Of a stretch of DNA of 64,000 nt, positions 1 through 11,660 are shown one piece after another. Numbering within the stretch: position 1 is the stretch's first letter; the number at the start of each line of letters is the position of its first letter. Location of the stretch: the NCBI GenBank assembly GCA_001599755.1, contig BCHX01000006.1, positions 2,033,336 to 2,097,335 on the forward strand. The letters run 5' to 3'. The notes below the pieces were generated by a model. The model was not told where the DNA came from. It saw only the letters and a list, made by a program, of their open reading frames with translations, and ran no database searches. The position numbers and the translations under genes are program-made. The stretch comes from Gliomastix tumulicola. Lineage: Eukaryota; Ascomycota; Sordariomycetes; Hypocreales; Bionectriaceae.

Positions 1-241
1 TGGTGCTTAGCATCAGGCAATTTGCCTGGGGTCATGAATTGAATTGAGCAAACACCCACGATGATTATGTCTCTCTCGAACCCTGGGCTAACTGGTTGTG
101 CGTACCTAGATTTGTCGCTGAGGCACGAGTCAATCTTCGTTCCCGATCTGACTGCCTTTCTTCAAGACCAGTCAGGCTCATATCCCGCACCCCTTCATAC
201 CATCGCACCGGAAGCAAACCCGAAACGAATACCTGAATACT

Positions 242-2693
242 ATGGCTGCGTTGGTCCAAACCTATGCTCAGGAACCTAGCACGATGACCATGCTTCAGAC
301 CAGGCCAACCTCAGCAACGGGCAGGGTGCCCTCCGGCCAGCAGCAGCCTGCCTTGTCATACGCGGCTGCCGTTCAGTCACCGAGATCAGCATACCATGGA
401 ACTGGTGGGTATCGAGGAAGCTCTACCCCTATTCAGCAATACGCATTCACCAGCACTCCGAGCTTGAATCAGCCCTCTCAGCCACAGCAGCTCGCGCCAC
501 AGCGAGCAAGCCCTACAACTCAAACGCACGACTATGATTCTGCTCACCGCGGCCGATTCCCCACACAAACGCAATATGCTGCCCCTACCCTGACTGGCTC
601 CAGAGATGATTCTGCAGTTGTTCAAGGGCGAGGCGCTGCGGCATCATCCAACAGGTCTCAGTCTGCGCATATGGGAACCTCCAAAGCCACACCAGATCGA
701 TATAGGCGACCAAGCGCACAGGGATCACCTCATGCCCGCTCGCAAAGCGCAAATTTGCCATCCACGGCCAATCTGCCAAACATGACACAATTTTATGGCA
801 TCAACAACAGCTCTCGATCGGCATTGCCGGCACGGCCCACCAGTTTCTATGCCACGGTCCCGGGGGCCTCGATGGACGACATGCACATCCCTCAGCAGCC
901 CAAGGCTGACGCCAAGGGCCTGCGACGCCGAAGCATGCAGGGACTGGATTCAGTGGGCTCGCTGCAACTGCCCCAGTTCGACCATTCGTTCAAGCTTGGC
1001 GGTGATGCTGACACGAAACTGGTGCCCACCGTCTCTAGCTCCTCGGTGCATTCACGCAACGGCAGTTCGGAGAGCGTCAATTCCAGCCGAAGCAACCATT
1101 CTCGTCCCTCCGTAAGTGAATTAGCCCCTCCTTGTGATTGGATTGCCCAATCACACCTTGGCGATGTGGTCGCATGGCTAACAGGGATCATCCACAGTCG
1201 ACCAACCGCAGCGTATCTGCCCCCACCGTTAACCCCTCATCGCTTTCTGGTGACGAACCAGCCTCAGCCGTGAAGATTGAACAAGCGCAACTAGTCAACA
1301 TCCCCTCGCGAGGCTCTTCCTCAGATGCTGCCAAGCGGACACTCAATCCCTCACCCCTTTCTAAGCCGGCGACGATGGCGACTGATTCGGCAGATGGCAC
1401 ATCGTCGCCAGCCGTCTCGGCAACCAGTGCCGCCAACCTAGCCTCGCCGGCCGCCAAGCAGCTTGCTGCTATCAACCAGAAGGGCACCACGGCGAAGAGC
1501 AAGACCTCGAGACTCCGACGAGCCTTTTCCTTTGGCAGTGCAGCAGAGTTCCGCAAGGCGGCAGGTCCCGGCGTGGAGAATGGCGAGAAGACTGAGCCTG
1601 GGAAGCTCCACAAGGAGCCAACGGCTGAGGAAGCCTACGATGCAGAGCAGGCTCGTATTGCTGAGGCGCAGGAAGCAGCCGGGCTTGGAACCAGCATCTA
1701 CGGAGGCCGCTTCTTCGGCGGGTCCACAGATAATCTGTCCATCTCCTCGACTGCCTCGTCTGCCTCTATCATGATCCGCAAGATGGGCCGCGGGATGAAG
1801 AAGAGCACCCGCTCTCTCGCTGGACTGTTCAGGCCCAAGTCTGTTATCGGTGTGCCCCCTCCTGAGCCGCTCGCTCCCGAAACCAGCCAGGCCTCAGTGT
1901 CTATGGTTACTGTCGAAGCGGAAACACATCGGGTCAATGTGTCGGCCGAGCCTCAGGCTGCTGACAACTTCCCTCATCTGGAACGAAACTCGATGGACGC
2001 ACAACAGGTCGCTGACCTTGCCCCTGAAAGATTGGGCAGCTCAGGCACTGACCAGTCGGCTTCTCGCAAGAGCATTGTTGGCGGCGACAGGGAGCGAGCT
2101 GAGGTCCTCGCCGCAGTTCGCAAGGGTATCTTGAAGCGTATGTTGCATCTTGACATGAATTTTTTTTCCCTCTTTATCAATCAATTGTTCTAACTCTTTT
2201 CTTAGGCTCGTCTAGCCCATCCATTCGACCGGTCGAACCTTCGGCTGGGCTTGACCTTCCCGGGCCCCCCACTATCACAGACTCGCCCAACTCAAGTGCT
2301 CCAAGCACTCCCAATGATGAAGTGCAGGGCCACCGGAGGACCGGGTCCGTTGCGCTGGGAAGCGAGGACTACTTCATGACAGCCCTTCGCCTTCGACAGG
2401 ACACCAAGAGCGCTCCTGGCACGCCCCAGGGCACTCTGAAGCGAAACGCTACCTTCTCTCCCCGACTCATCTTCCACGACACCTGGCCGCCGCAGGAGTA
2501 TGATCGCCGCGGCGAGATTGCGACGTGCAACCGTCTCACCCCTCTGCTCGCCCAACAGATCAAGGAGGAGCTCAACACTTTCAAGATGGTAAGTGACCAC
2601 AGTGAGGTGATTGTGTATTGCCATCTGCTAACACGGGATTACCAGGAAATGGAAGTGCACGAGAACTCCAAGATCTACACTCATTTCTTTTGA
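242..2693 (+). CDS. BNI4: Bni4-like bud-neck/septum scaffold protein
   Basis: Four coding exons: 242-1111, 1198-2137, 2206-2588 and 2646-2693, giving 746 aa. All three introns are GT-AG (GTAAGT, GTATGT, GTAAGT donors) and frame is kept. In yeast, Bni4 tethers chitin synthase activation to septins at the bud neck and recruits the phosphatase PP1/Glc7. Seen: a long low-complexity Ser/Pro/Gln-rich N-terminus, a basic patch around RLRRAFSFGSAAEF, and a conserved C-terminal block. That block runs from TFSPRLIFHDTW (about residues 686-697) through EYDRRGEIATCNRLTP to the terminal MEVHENSKIYTHFF, and it resembles the PP1-binding tail of Bni4 as I remember the family. The RVxF-like site reads R-N-A-T-F (683-687), with Ala where Val/Ile is usual. 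The start is the ATG at 242. Family assignment rests on the tail; the rest is disordered and poorly conserved. Confidence 0.78.
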
Positions 2694-3948
2694 TCGAAGA
2701 CACAGGCCTTGGGTGGACGCCAGAGAGTCGACGCAGCGATATATTAAGGGCTCCGTGCGGCAGATTATGTATTTCGGAACATATTGACCTCGAGGGCGTT
2801 CAGGGACAGCATAGTAAGGTGTCAACGGCGTTTTGTCACTTTTTTGATTTCTGCATGTCGTGTGGGAATTTAGACGGAGAGTCGTATACCTCGTTTAATC
2901 TTGGCGGCGACCTTGTTGCGCCCGGGACTGCAAAATCCAGCGCGCTTTGAACAGTTGCATTCATAGACAGCACGCAGGCTTGGAGATGAGCGCAGTGAGA
3001 TTCAGAAGGGGAATTCATTCTTCAGTTTTACGCTCCACGTTTTGCTTTGGCTCAGCGGCGTCTCACTCCAACCATGGGCTTTCAAGCCACGCAGGCACAT
3101 TTATTTGTCGAAACACAGCAAGGAGAAATACGGCAGCGATTTATCTGGTTTTTAAGAATTGTATCCAAGGCAGAGAGTCGTTTTGATGGTTTCTGGTCTG
3201 GAATGTACGTTGATCGATTATGTTCTCCGCTCGCTGTCTTACTAGCTCTTTCTTTTTTCTTCTTTACTTCGGTGTACCTAGAGGCCAGAAGCATAAATGA
3301 AGTTTGGTACAATATCAGTTGCATGGATGAGGTCATCCCTACCCCTTTGTATCCCGGCGGCCAAATGAGGTGGTTACTGGCGACACAATGCTGTCGAGTG
3401 CTTGTATGAGTTCCACGAACTCGACGGGGAGGCAAAGCTTGCGTGTTTCATGACTCGATCGCGGTGTAACTTGTAGGACCAGAACCTTGGCGAGAGAAAT
3501 CTCTGTGTGAGTGTTGCCAGGTTCCCTCATGTGTGAGGATGAAAAAGAAGGGGTTTCCCTGTTGAGAGCTGGTGGATCGCAGCCTTGTTGGAGGAGGGGG
3601 ACCCCACCTGGCCAATCGGGTGTTTTTGATCTGGGGGCTTGTTTCTAGTGTGCTTTAAGGCGAGGCTGAGGGGTCCCCAGAAAAAAAAAAAAAAAAAAAG
3701 GTGTCCCGCGCGGCTGAGGGAAAGAAAAGTCGTTGGCGCAGATCATTCACCCACTGACTGACTGTGCTTTTCTACCTTTTTTTTATTTGTCCGTGGTGGG
3801 GATTAGTGCTACTTACAGAGGGTTACATGCCTCTGGCCGAATGCACATCTCCAGCCTTCGAGCGTCGACAAGGCTCGGTTTGAACAGACGACGACGACTC
3901 CCGCGACCGGTCATCCTCCACCACCTGCGATTCCGCGCGTTTACGACA
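2694..3948. other. intergenic region between Bni4-like gene and Dus1
   Basis: No gene is supported. It should hold the 3' UTR of the Bni4-like gene and the promoter of the downstream dihydrouridine synthase. A 19-base A run lies at 3681-3699. Short open frames here lack family features and splice support. Confidence 0.6.
3681..3699. repeat. poly(A) homopolymer
   Basis: Nineteen consecutive A residues, about 250 bp upstream of the Dus1 start codon. It could act as a nucleosome-excluding promoter tract or be simple replication slippage. Confidence 0.9.
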
Positions 3949-5738
3949 ATGGCCGAGGAGACGACGGGGCCTGCGGCCATCGTGCCCGAGGGCGAGGCCA
4001 AGGCCAAGATACGGGGGAGGGCCTTTTACGAGAGTATCGGGAGTCCGAAGTACATCGTCGCGCCCATGGTAGACCAGTCGGAATTCGTGAGTTTCTCTGT
4101 CTCCCCGCCCCCTCCTGATGTTTGCGGTGGTACTAATGATTGGGACAGGCCTGGCGCATGCTCACCCGATCGTTCATGGCTCCCGAAGAGCAGTCGAAGC
4201 TCCTGGCCTACACACCGATGCTGCACGCCCGCCTCTACGCGCAGGAGGAGCGGTACCGCCGGGCACACTTCCAACCGATCCGGCCAGACGACAACAACAA
4301 CAACAGCAACAACAACAACAACCCCGAGAAGGAAAAAGAACAAGAACAAAAACAAGAACAAGAACAACAGCACAGCGAAGAACCGGCGCGGGACCCCTGG
4401 CTAGACGGCAACCCGGCCATCGACCGCCCGCTCTTCGTGCAGTTCTGCGCCAACGACCCGGCGCACCTCCTCGAGGCGGCTCAGAAGGTGGCCCCTTACT
4501 GCGACGCCGTGGACCTCAACCTCGGGTGCCCGCAGGGCATCGCGCGCAAGGGCCATTACGGCGCTTTCCTCCAGGAGGAGCAGGATCTCGTCTTCCGGCT
4601 GATCAACCGCCTGCACCGCGAGCTGCCCATCCCCGTGACGGCCAAGATCCGCATCCTCGAGACGGACGAGGCGACGCTCGCGTACGCGCGCACCGTGCTC
4701 CGGGCGGGCGCGTCGATCCTGACGGTGCACGGGCGCCGGCGGGAGCAGAAGGGCCACCTGACGGGGACGGCGGACTGGCGCGTGCTGCGGTTCCTGCGGG
4801 AGAGCCTGCCGCGCGAGACGGTGCTCTTCGCCAACGGGAACGTGCTGCAAGGCGGGGACGTGGACGCCTGTCTGGCGGCGACGGGGATGGACGGCGTGAT
4901 GAGCGCGGAGGGGAACCTGAGCGACCCGGCCATCTTTGGGCGGGCGCCGGCGGCAGGCGAGGAAGGGAGGGAGTACTGGAGGGGCAAGGACGGGAAAGGC
5001 GGGTGGCGCGTGGACGCGGTGACGAGGCGGTATCTGGATATCATTCACAAATACGTCCAAGGGCAGGATCCGCCCGCGAGGAGACCGCTCTTCATCCCCG
5101 GGGACGACACCGCGTGGCTGGAGCCCAAGGCGCCTGAAGAAGAAGAAGAAACTGCCGCCGACGGGCAACCGCCACGGAAGAAGCAGAAGAAGCAGAAGCA
5201 GCAGCAGCAAGAGAGCGGCAAAAAGGCCAAGGAACCCGGTCCCAACATCGGCGCCATCCAGCCGCACCTCTTCCACGTCCTGCGGCACTTCGTCACGCGC
5301 CACACGGACGTGCGGGACATGCTCGCGCGGGCGCCCAAGGCCGGCCTCGACGCTTACGAGCGCGTGCTCACGGCCGTGGAGGAGCGGGTCGCGGCGGGCC
5401 TGCTCGAGTACGAGCGCACAGGGGGAGCGAGCTGGGAGGACGAGGTGGCGGAGCTCATGGCGAGGGAGGACGGCGCCGAGGGGGAGAGCTCCGTGGCGAC
5501 GCTGAAGCGGTGCAAGAGGCCGTGGTGGGTGGTGCAGCCCATCATCCGGCCGCTGCCCAAGGAGGCCATGGCCAAGGGGGCGATTCGGCCGACCAAGAAG
5601 GACCTAGAGAAGCAGGAGCCGCCAAAGAAGGAGACGCCTGCGGAGGAGAAGAAGAGGAAGAAGGAGGACGAAGAAGAGCCGCGGCCGACGGAGATTCAGA
5701 AAGACATTGCTTCTAGAGATGAACTGGTATCTGGGTGA
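3949..5738 (+). CDS. DUS1: tRNA-dihydrouridine synthase, Dus1 type
   Basis: Two exons, 3949-4086 and 4149-5738, with a GTGAGT donor, a TACTAAT branch site and a CAG acceptor; 575 aa. Dus1 is an FMN enzyme that reduces U16/U17 in the tRNA D-loop using NADPH. Seen: VAPMVDQSEF at the FMN-binding N-terminus, AYTPMLHARLY, QFCANDP, the catalytic-Cys motif NLGCPQGIARKGHYGAFL (Cys about residue 173), AKIRILE, VHGRRREQKG and FANGN. Two low-complexity insertions are present: an Asn-rich then Glu/Gln/Lys-rich block at about residues 93-123, and a Lys/Gln-rich block before PNIGAIQPHLFH. Both make it longer than typical Dus1. An in-frame ATG at 3841 would add 36 basic, Ser/Arg-rich residues resembling a mitochondrial presequence. 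The 3949 start is preferred because family similarity begins after it. Confidence 0.93.
4291..4372 (+). repeat. in-frame AAC/CAA/GAA triplet tract in Dus1
   Basis: AAC/CAA repeats followed by GAACAAGAAC-type repeats encode poly-Asn and then a Lys/Glu/Gln block inside the synthase domain. It sits where the N-terminal catalytic region normally has a short loop before the QFCANDP segment. Length is a multiple of three, so the frame is unaffected. Confidence 0.8.
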
Positions 5739-6048
5739 ATAAGCTAGATGGAATCTGAAGAAGAATAATAGAAAAATAGACCCTATATATATATATATAT
5801 ATATGTACATACACAACACCCGCGTGTGTTGAGATGCTTTTGAAATCCAAAAATGCCTCCCAGCTCTTGCAACACACGCATGACTCCGTAAATAGCAACA
5901 TATAAAGACACGAGCTGCTGTCCCTACCGCACCGTCTTCTGACTAGTCGACACAGCCTCAGTATGGGCATGGTGGGCATCGACGCCGACGGCAGTATCCC
6001 CTAAAACACCTCTGGCGGTCTTAAGCTCGCCCGCCGTTTATACAAGAA
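5739..6048. other. convergent 3' intergenic region with (TA)n
   Basis: About 310 bp between the 3' ends of Dus1 (+) and the Zn2Cys6 regulator (-). It holds a (TA)n microsatellite at about 5784-5804. No gene is seen. Confidence 0.7.
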
Positions 6049-8272
6049 TCATATGGTCGGAAAAACACCCTGGAAGGTGACATTTTCCCCTCCGAGTAAC
6101 GTGCTCCAATCTAGCTCGCTCAGTTGCTCATCATACCAGCCGTATATGCCGCCCCCTCGAGACCCAGCAGCAGAAGGTGTGGACAGGGCCTGCTCGTAGT
6201 CGGCCGTTAGGGCCTCGTAGAGCGCCGTGAGTATGTCTGGCGAGCGGTCCGAGGTCCTCATGTACGGCCTCATCTCGTTGAAGGTCTCAAGGGCCTTGGC
6301 AAGACTGGCGCGCCACTCGGCGACGCGCTCGATGGCCGAGTCCTGCATGTTCCGGTCGACGGCGATGGCGAGCAGCGGCGTCATGCAGGCCTGGAACAGA
6401 TACCAGCCCGCGTTCCACACGTGGACCCGGTTGGGCGTCCAGTACAGGGCGATGGCGTCGATGGTCTCGCTGGCGACGGTGCAGCACGTGTCGAGGAGGC
6501 GCTGGTGCTCGGGCGCGAGCTCCATGATGTGCTTCCTGTGGCCGTGGGCAATGTACAGGAAGCTGGAGCGTGTGAGGAGCATGCGGGCGTTGAGGTAGCG
6601 CGTGCGCATGAACTCGCGGGCGATGTGGAAGCGCCGAGGCGACTGCGAGGGATCCTTCATCGTGGGGTCGAGGTCGTCGTACCAGCCGATGAACTCGGAG
6701 TCGAACTCGAAGACCTCCTTGGTCGTCAGGCGGCCGAAGCGGGCGACGCGGTGCTGCATCCGGTCGCAGATGAGGCAGAACTTGGAGCTAGCAAGAAGCG
6801 ACATGACGCTGTACTCGTCTGAGGAAGAAGGTGTAGGGAGTCTCGTGTCCATGGTCGTGCTGTCCCACCGGCCGCAGGTTGGCCTACCTTGGGTCATGGC
6901 GCCCCAAGTATCGAGGCAGAAGAGACTCCACCACGTCCGTCGCCTCATCTCGATGCGCTTGTGGTGCACCTCGAGCTCGGCGGGGTCTTGCGAATGCGGG
7001 CGGTGTCGCGGCTCGCGGTGAAGGCCCAGAGCGATGGCGAGACGGTGGGCGGCACCGAGGACTCCGTATGCCATGTTGGGCGAGTTGCGGTAGTGGAGGT
7101 AGAATCCTCCTAGGAGGAGGAGGGCGTGCAGACTCTCCAGGTTGCCCGTGCCTAAGCTGTCCAGGTTGACGTTGTTGCGGGCCTGGCGGTAGTACTGCTC
7201 GTGCAGATGCTCGCTCCCAGACGCAATGGAGCCCAGGACGAAGACCATGTTCAGGAGGCCCCTCCACGAAGGGTCAGACCGCGTCCCTGCCATGTATTCT
7301 CTGCGGAACTCGTGCTCGTCGAGGAACGGCGTGATCATGTGGAAGTGGTCGAAGTAGAAGTCGATGCACCGCTGCTCCTTGAGCCTGTCTATGGCAGCGT
7401 CCCTCTCGAGGATGGACATGGAGGGCAGCTGCTGGGTCGCGATGGGCGACCACGACTTGGAGCACTGGACGGTGTACTCCTTGGCGGCGGGACACAGACG
7501 GAACAGCGCTCTGATGACGGCGCTCATGGACGTCATGCCCAGGTACGAGCGGACATGGTGGTCTTGGGTGAGCCCGAGAGCGTTGATGTCGTCGCTGGCG
7601 ATGCTGGCGCGGTGTTCGAGCGTCTCGTCCCAGCGACGCTCGGCGGGCGCATCCCCGTTCTCCGAGACGGCGGCCGAGTCGTCAGCGTCGCCGTTGGAGG
7701 AGAACTGCGCATCGGACTGGACGGGCCCGGGGTCATGGTGAGGACGGTGCACGGTGTGCGGCTGGTGCGGCAGGGACAGCTCGGAGAGCATGCGGAGGAG
7801 CTCCTCGTGCGTCTTGCCGGCGAGCTCGGACAGGGACGCTCCGGGGAAGAGGGTCTCTAGGATGTCGGCCTGCATGCGGATCTGCTCTGATGCCTTTTCA
7901 TACGTGCTGGGGATCCCTGTCAACGAAAAGGTCTCGAGATGACTACAGTGCGTGCCGAAGCAAAACTCACCTCCTGCTCACAGCGTTCCTCTTGGAGCGC
8001 TGACGGTAGCCGCAGGCATCGGGCGTCCTGTAGTAGACGCAGCTGCTGCAGGGCTGGCGGCCATCGCACTTGACCTTGCGCCTCGTGCACTCGAGACACG
8101 AGCGGTTGACCTTGCGCGAGGCCGGCGCGGCGGGGAGTGAGGCTGGCGTCGAGTCCTCGCCGGGCGCGGGAGGAGGAGGCGCCGTGGCGGGGATGGGGAC
8201 AGAGACGGGGTTCACCGAGGTGAAGGCAGCAGCAGCGCCGTTGGCCTCGTGGCTGACTATCGGGGAGTCCAT
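6049..8272 (-). CDS. Zn2Cys6 transcription factor (Fungal_trans type)
   Basis: Two exons on the minus strand, 8272-7971 and 7906-6049; 719 aa. The 64-nt intron has a GTGAGT donor, a TTGAC branch site and a CCCCAG acceptor. That acceptor keeps frame; the nearer CAG at 7917 would not. Residues 59-87 form the binuclear zinc cluster C-x2-C-x6-C-x5-C-x2-C-x8-C, starting CLECTRRKVKC and followed by a basic linker. The middle (FYFDHFHMITPFLDEHEFRR to about residue 500) looks like the fungal-specific regulatory domain, including RRRTWWSLFCLDTW. The N-terminus is Ala/Pro-rich. The target pathway cannot be read from sequence. The nearest neighbour on the same strand is an FMN hydroxy-acid dehydrogenase, and a beta-mannosidase lies beyond it, so a catabolic role is possible but is inference only. 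Confidence 0.92.
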
Positions 8273-9261
8273 GGATCCGGGCTGAGCCGACTGCTCGCTG
8301 TCAGACGCAGCGGCTCAGCTAGAATCATGAGGGCGGGAGGGGGGAGGCGCCAGACCGGTCTTGGCTGTCTGCGTGGCGGTGGTGGTGGTGGTGGAAGGAC
8401 GAGGCTGAAGCTGACGTGCAAGTTCAAGCTCGAGGCCCAATAGCGCAGAGGGTCCCCTGGGGGGTGGTTACTGGACGCAATGCGCTGCGAATTGGGTTCA
8501 GGCCCGATGCGATGGGATGAGATTCGATGAGATCTGGTTAGATTTTCAACTGTCCAACGTGCCGCGCGGGCGGGAGGGCGGCAGGACGAGGCGAGGAGAC
8601 GGTGAAAAGTGAGGACGAGGCGATGGTAAGCAGGAGGCTCAAGCGCAACGAGGCCGCGCCGAAATGGAACCTGGAATTGGCTTCAGGTTTGGGCGACATG
8701 AATCAAACTCAACTCAGCTAAGGTAACTCGGAATCCGGGGGTGGGGGCCCGTCCACATAGCTTAGGTACGGTTCACGCTTTACAGGGCACATTTACAGCG
8801 GCCTCTGGTGGCTATTTAGTGGCTCGGACTCGCTAAACCGCCGGGCAGTCGCTAACAGAAATGGCCCGATGTTGGTCATCAGGCGGCGAGTGGAGGCGGA
8901 CTCGGCGCCTTGCTATCGTCGGGTACTTGTCCTGATCGGGACGCGACTGCCAGAGCGAATGTCCTCCCTGATAACGCAGGATGGCACCATTGTTGGTCCT
9001 CCTGGAATGCATACTACTTACCTACTACCTGAGGCTGCATCTGCCACTCTCGCACTGCGTCTTCCCCTCACCTGCGGCGTGTCACCAGACCGGTGATGGA
9101 ACGCCACTATCACTGACGCAACCGGGCATCCCTCGGCCGGCCAAGACAGCCCTTTCCCAGGGTCTGGGTCTGGTGTTCTAGACCGTGGGACGGGTCCAAG
9201 CTAGCTATCCGTATGTCTCTGACCCAATGGATTAGATATGCATCTTATATATATATATTCC
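8273..9261. other. intergenic region upstream of Zn2Cys6 gene
   Basis: Nearly 1 kb with no supported gene. It combines the promoter of the Zn2Cys6 gene (right side of its start at 8272) with the 3' flank of the FMN dehydrogenase. A short (AT)n run lies at about 9247-9258 and TTAGGTACGG-like motifs near 8762. Open frames here have no recognisable domains. Confidence 0.6.
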
Positions 9262-10576
9262 TTACAGCAGGGCCTTGATGCCATCCAGGCCGGCGTCTCC
9301 ATTGAACAGCCGCGAATCCAGGGCGGTTGTGTTGAGCTGTGTGAATGATGCCATCAGTTAGTAGTGTTCTTGACTCCTACGTACGTGTAGCAAGTAATAC
9401 TAGTAGTAATAGAAGGAAGGACTCACATGTCTGGGGCTCAGGTCTGAGACACGTCTTGCACCGAGCAGCCTCATGGCCGTCGTGGTCTCCTCCGTCAGGA
9501 CTAGATAGATAGAAAGAAGTGTCAGTTGGCTACTGGTAGGACTGTATGCACGCCACAGAGACAGTAGTAGACAGTCGGGACTCACTCTCGAGCGTCCTCT
9601 CCACGCCCTTCTGCCCTCCCACGGCGAGCCCAAACAGCGCCGCGCGTCCAATGCCAACCGCCGTCGCCCCCAGAGCAAGAGCCTTGACGACGTCCGTCCC
9701 GCGCCTCACGCCGCCGTCCACGAGCACGGGCAGATCCCTCAGCACCTGCGGGCAGAAGCGGCGGATCTCGAGCAGCGTCTGGACGGGCGGCGCGGCCGTG
9801 TCCAGCGCGCGGCCGCCGTGGTTGCTCAGGATGATGGCCCTGACGGCGGGGAACAGCGACGCCGCGTACGCGTCCTCGTGCGTCTGCACGCCCTTGAGCA
9901 CGATGGGCAGGTCCGTCTCGCCCTGCAGCCAGGCCAGCGTCCTGCGCCACGTCAGCGCGCTCTCGGTGCCCCAGCCCTGCGGCTCGGCGCGGCCCGCGGC
10001 GACCTCGGCGGCCCTGAAGCGCACCTCGCGCTCGCGCTTGCCGGGGAAGGGCGCGTCGACGGTGAGCACGATGAATTTCACCTGCGGGATGGCCTTGAGC
10101 CGCGCGAGGTCGCGGCGGGTCTCGTCGACGTCCTTGACGATGTACAGCTGCCACGCGAAGACGGCGTCCGGTCCCGCGGCCACGATGTCCGCCACGGGGA
10201 GGGAGGCGTTCTTGCTGATGATCTGCAGGGCGCCGAAGCGCGAGCAGGCGGCGGCGACACCCCGCTCGGCGTCCGGATGGGCGAGCGCGTTCTGCGCCGA
10301 GGGCGACACGAAGATGGGGATGCGCAGGGCGTGGCCCAGCAGCCGCGTCGACAGGTCGCAGATGCTGCAGTCGACGAAGATGCGCGGGCGCAGCAGGATG
10401 GCGCGGTACGCGAGCCCGTTGTCCCGCTTCGTGAGCTCGTCGTCCGTCGCCGAGGTGTAGTAGGAGAGGGCCTGGGGGCTCAGCAGGCGCTGCGTGGCCA
10501 GGTCTTCCATCTCCTGGAGGCTGAGGAGCTGCTCGAGCGGCGGGATTTCATTGTCCCTGGGCCCGGGGTCGCTCAT
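9262..10576 (-). CDS. FMN-dependent alpha-hydroxy-acid dehydrogenase/oxidase
   Basis: Three exons on the minus strand, 10576-9586, 9500-9427 and 9336-9262; 379 aa, GT-AG introns with frame kept. The family oxidises L-2-hydroxy acids (lactate, glycolate, mandelate) to 2-oxo acids on an FMN TIM barrel. Seen: YYTSATDDE (Tyr39/40, substrate region), RIPIFVSPSAQNALAHPDAE, FAWQLYIVKD, LTVDAPFPGKRERE, Lys228 in VLKGV, the catalytic SNHGGRALD with His253 and Arg256, and the phosphate-binding VLVDGGVRRGTDVVKAL then GIGRAALFG. The second exon supplies the typical MRLLGARRVSDL C-terminus. There is no N-terminal cytochrome b5 domain, so it is not a flavocytochrome b2. No clear PTS1 or presequence is visible. 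Substrate is not assignable from sequence. Confidence 0.92.
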
Positions 10577-10666
10577 GATGGATGCCGAGTGTCTGTCCGT
10601 CTGTCAGGCGATGCGGCGTCTCGTGATGATGATCCTCGGGATGTACCTCAGCAACGGGACAGTTGC

Positions 10667-10700
<34 letters not shown>

Positions 10701-11660
10701 ACACACACAAAAGACACAGAGAGCGATGCTGAGACGGCAACATGAAGAAGAAAGGAGATTGCAACGGATATAGGCAATACTGCGGCAACCCCTGCCGTCC
10801 AGGCCTGCTCGCACCATCATCGTGTCATGGTCATATGATGCCGTCCACCGATCCCTTCTCGTCGTCTTCGTCCCTCCGTCTGCCCTTCTCGTCCGCCGGG
10901 AATATCATCACCTCCCGCCGCCTCCCCTGCCACGGAGACATGGACTGCTTACATCAGGGCGCCGGCCAAGACGCCCGCTCCGTCTCACGAGACTTCAAAA
11001 TGCCGCTGTCAAGGCGCTGCAGCCCCCACCGCCGGCGATTTACCATCCCGGCGCCGTGCCAACTATTAACTAGTTAGTAACAAGAGCCACCTGGAGACTA
11101 ATTATTCACCATTTCTTTGCTCCTTGAAGCCGCTGTCGAATAGTACGGCCAAGCTTGCCTGCTGCTATCGCCCTCGCCTGCCGATCGGCTCCGCAAATTG
11201 TCCTTGTTGTCTTCCCTCGTCGGCCGGCGATGGGCAAATTGAGGGGAAAGCGAGGGCTCCTCAGGGAGGGGCAAGAGGAGGAACGGAACAGAATGGCAAA
11301 ACGTGATGCCCCCGTCTCCGGCGAGCCGCCCTCTCTATACACGTATTCGGCCTTTGTTCTGTCGTCGAGGGCTAGTTGATGGGCGATAGAAGCGGGCTGG
11401 CACTGTCCATCCGGTCTGTCTACGTAGTTCCGTCTATGCCACGGAGCGGATCACAGAGCACAGAATGGCCCTCTGCTCTGGTCTTGGGGGTTTATCTTTA
11501 AATACAGCCCGTCTGTCCATTGTTTCCCCTCGTTCTTTTCTTGGAGCTGTATGAGATGTGATGACAAGTATCGTCATTATCAAAAGGAACAGAGAAAGAT
11601 CAAGGCAGCCAGCCCTTCATCAACCATAACTTCTCTTCTACATAGATACACACCCCCACC
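10577..11660. other. divergent promoter region, FMN dehydrogenase / beta-mannosidase
   Basis: About 1.1 kb between two divergent starts. A (GA)n tract at 10670-10696 followed by (CA)n to about 10709 lies roughly 95 nt upstream of the FMN dehydrogenase ATG. A TTTAAATA element near 11497-11506 precedes the mannosidase start. No gene is supported within. Confidence 0.6.
10670..10709. repeat. (GA)n-(CA)n compound microsatellite
   Basis: About 13 GA dinucleotides run into about 7 CA dinucleotides. On the strand of the adjacent minus gene this is a TC/TG pyrimidine-rich leader about 95 nt before its start codon. Confidence 0.9.

Noticed and set aside
4118..5137. 339-codon Arg/Pro/Gly-rich open frame overlapping Dus1
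   Set aside because: Alternative-frame shadow of the GC-rich synthase exon; its Arg/Pro/Gly composition is a codon-bias artefact.
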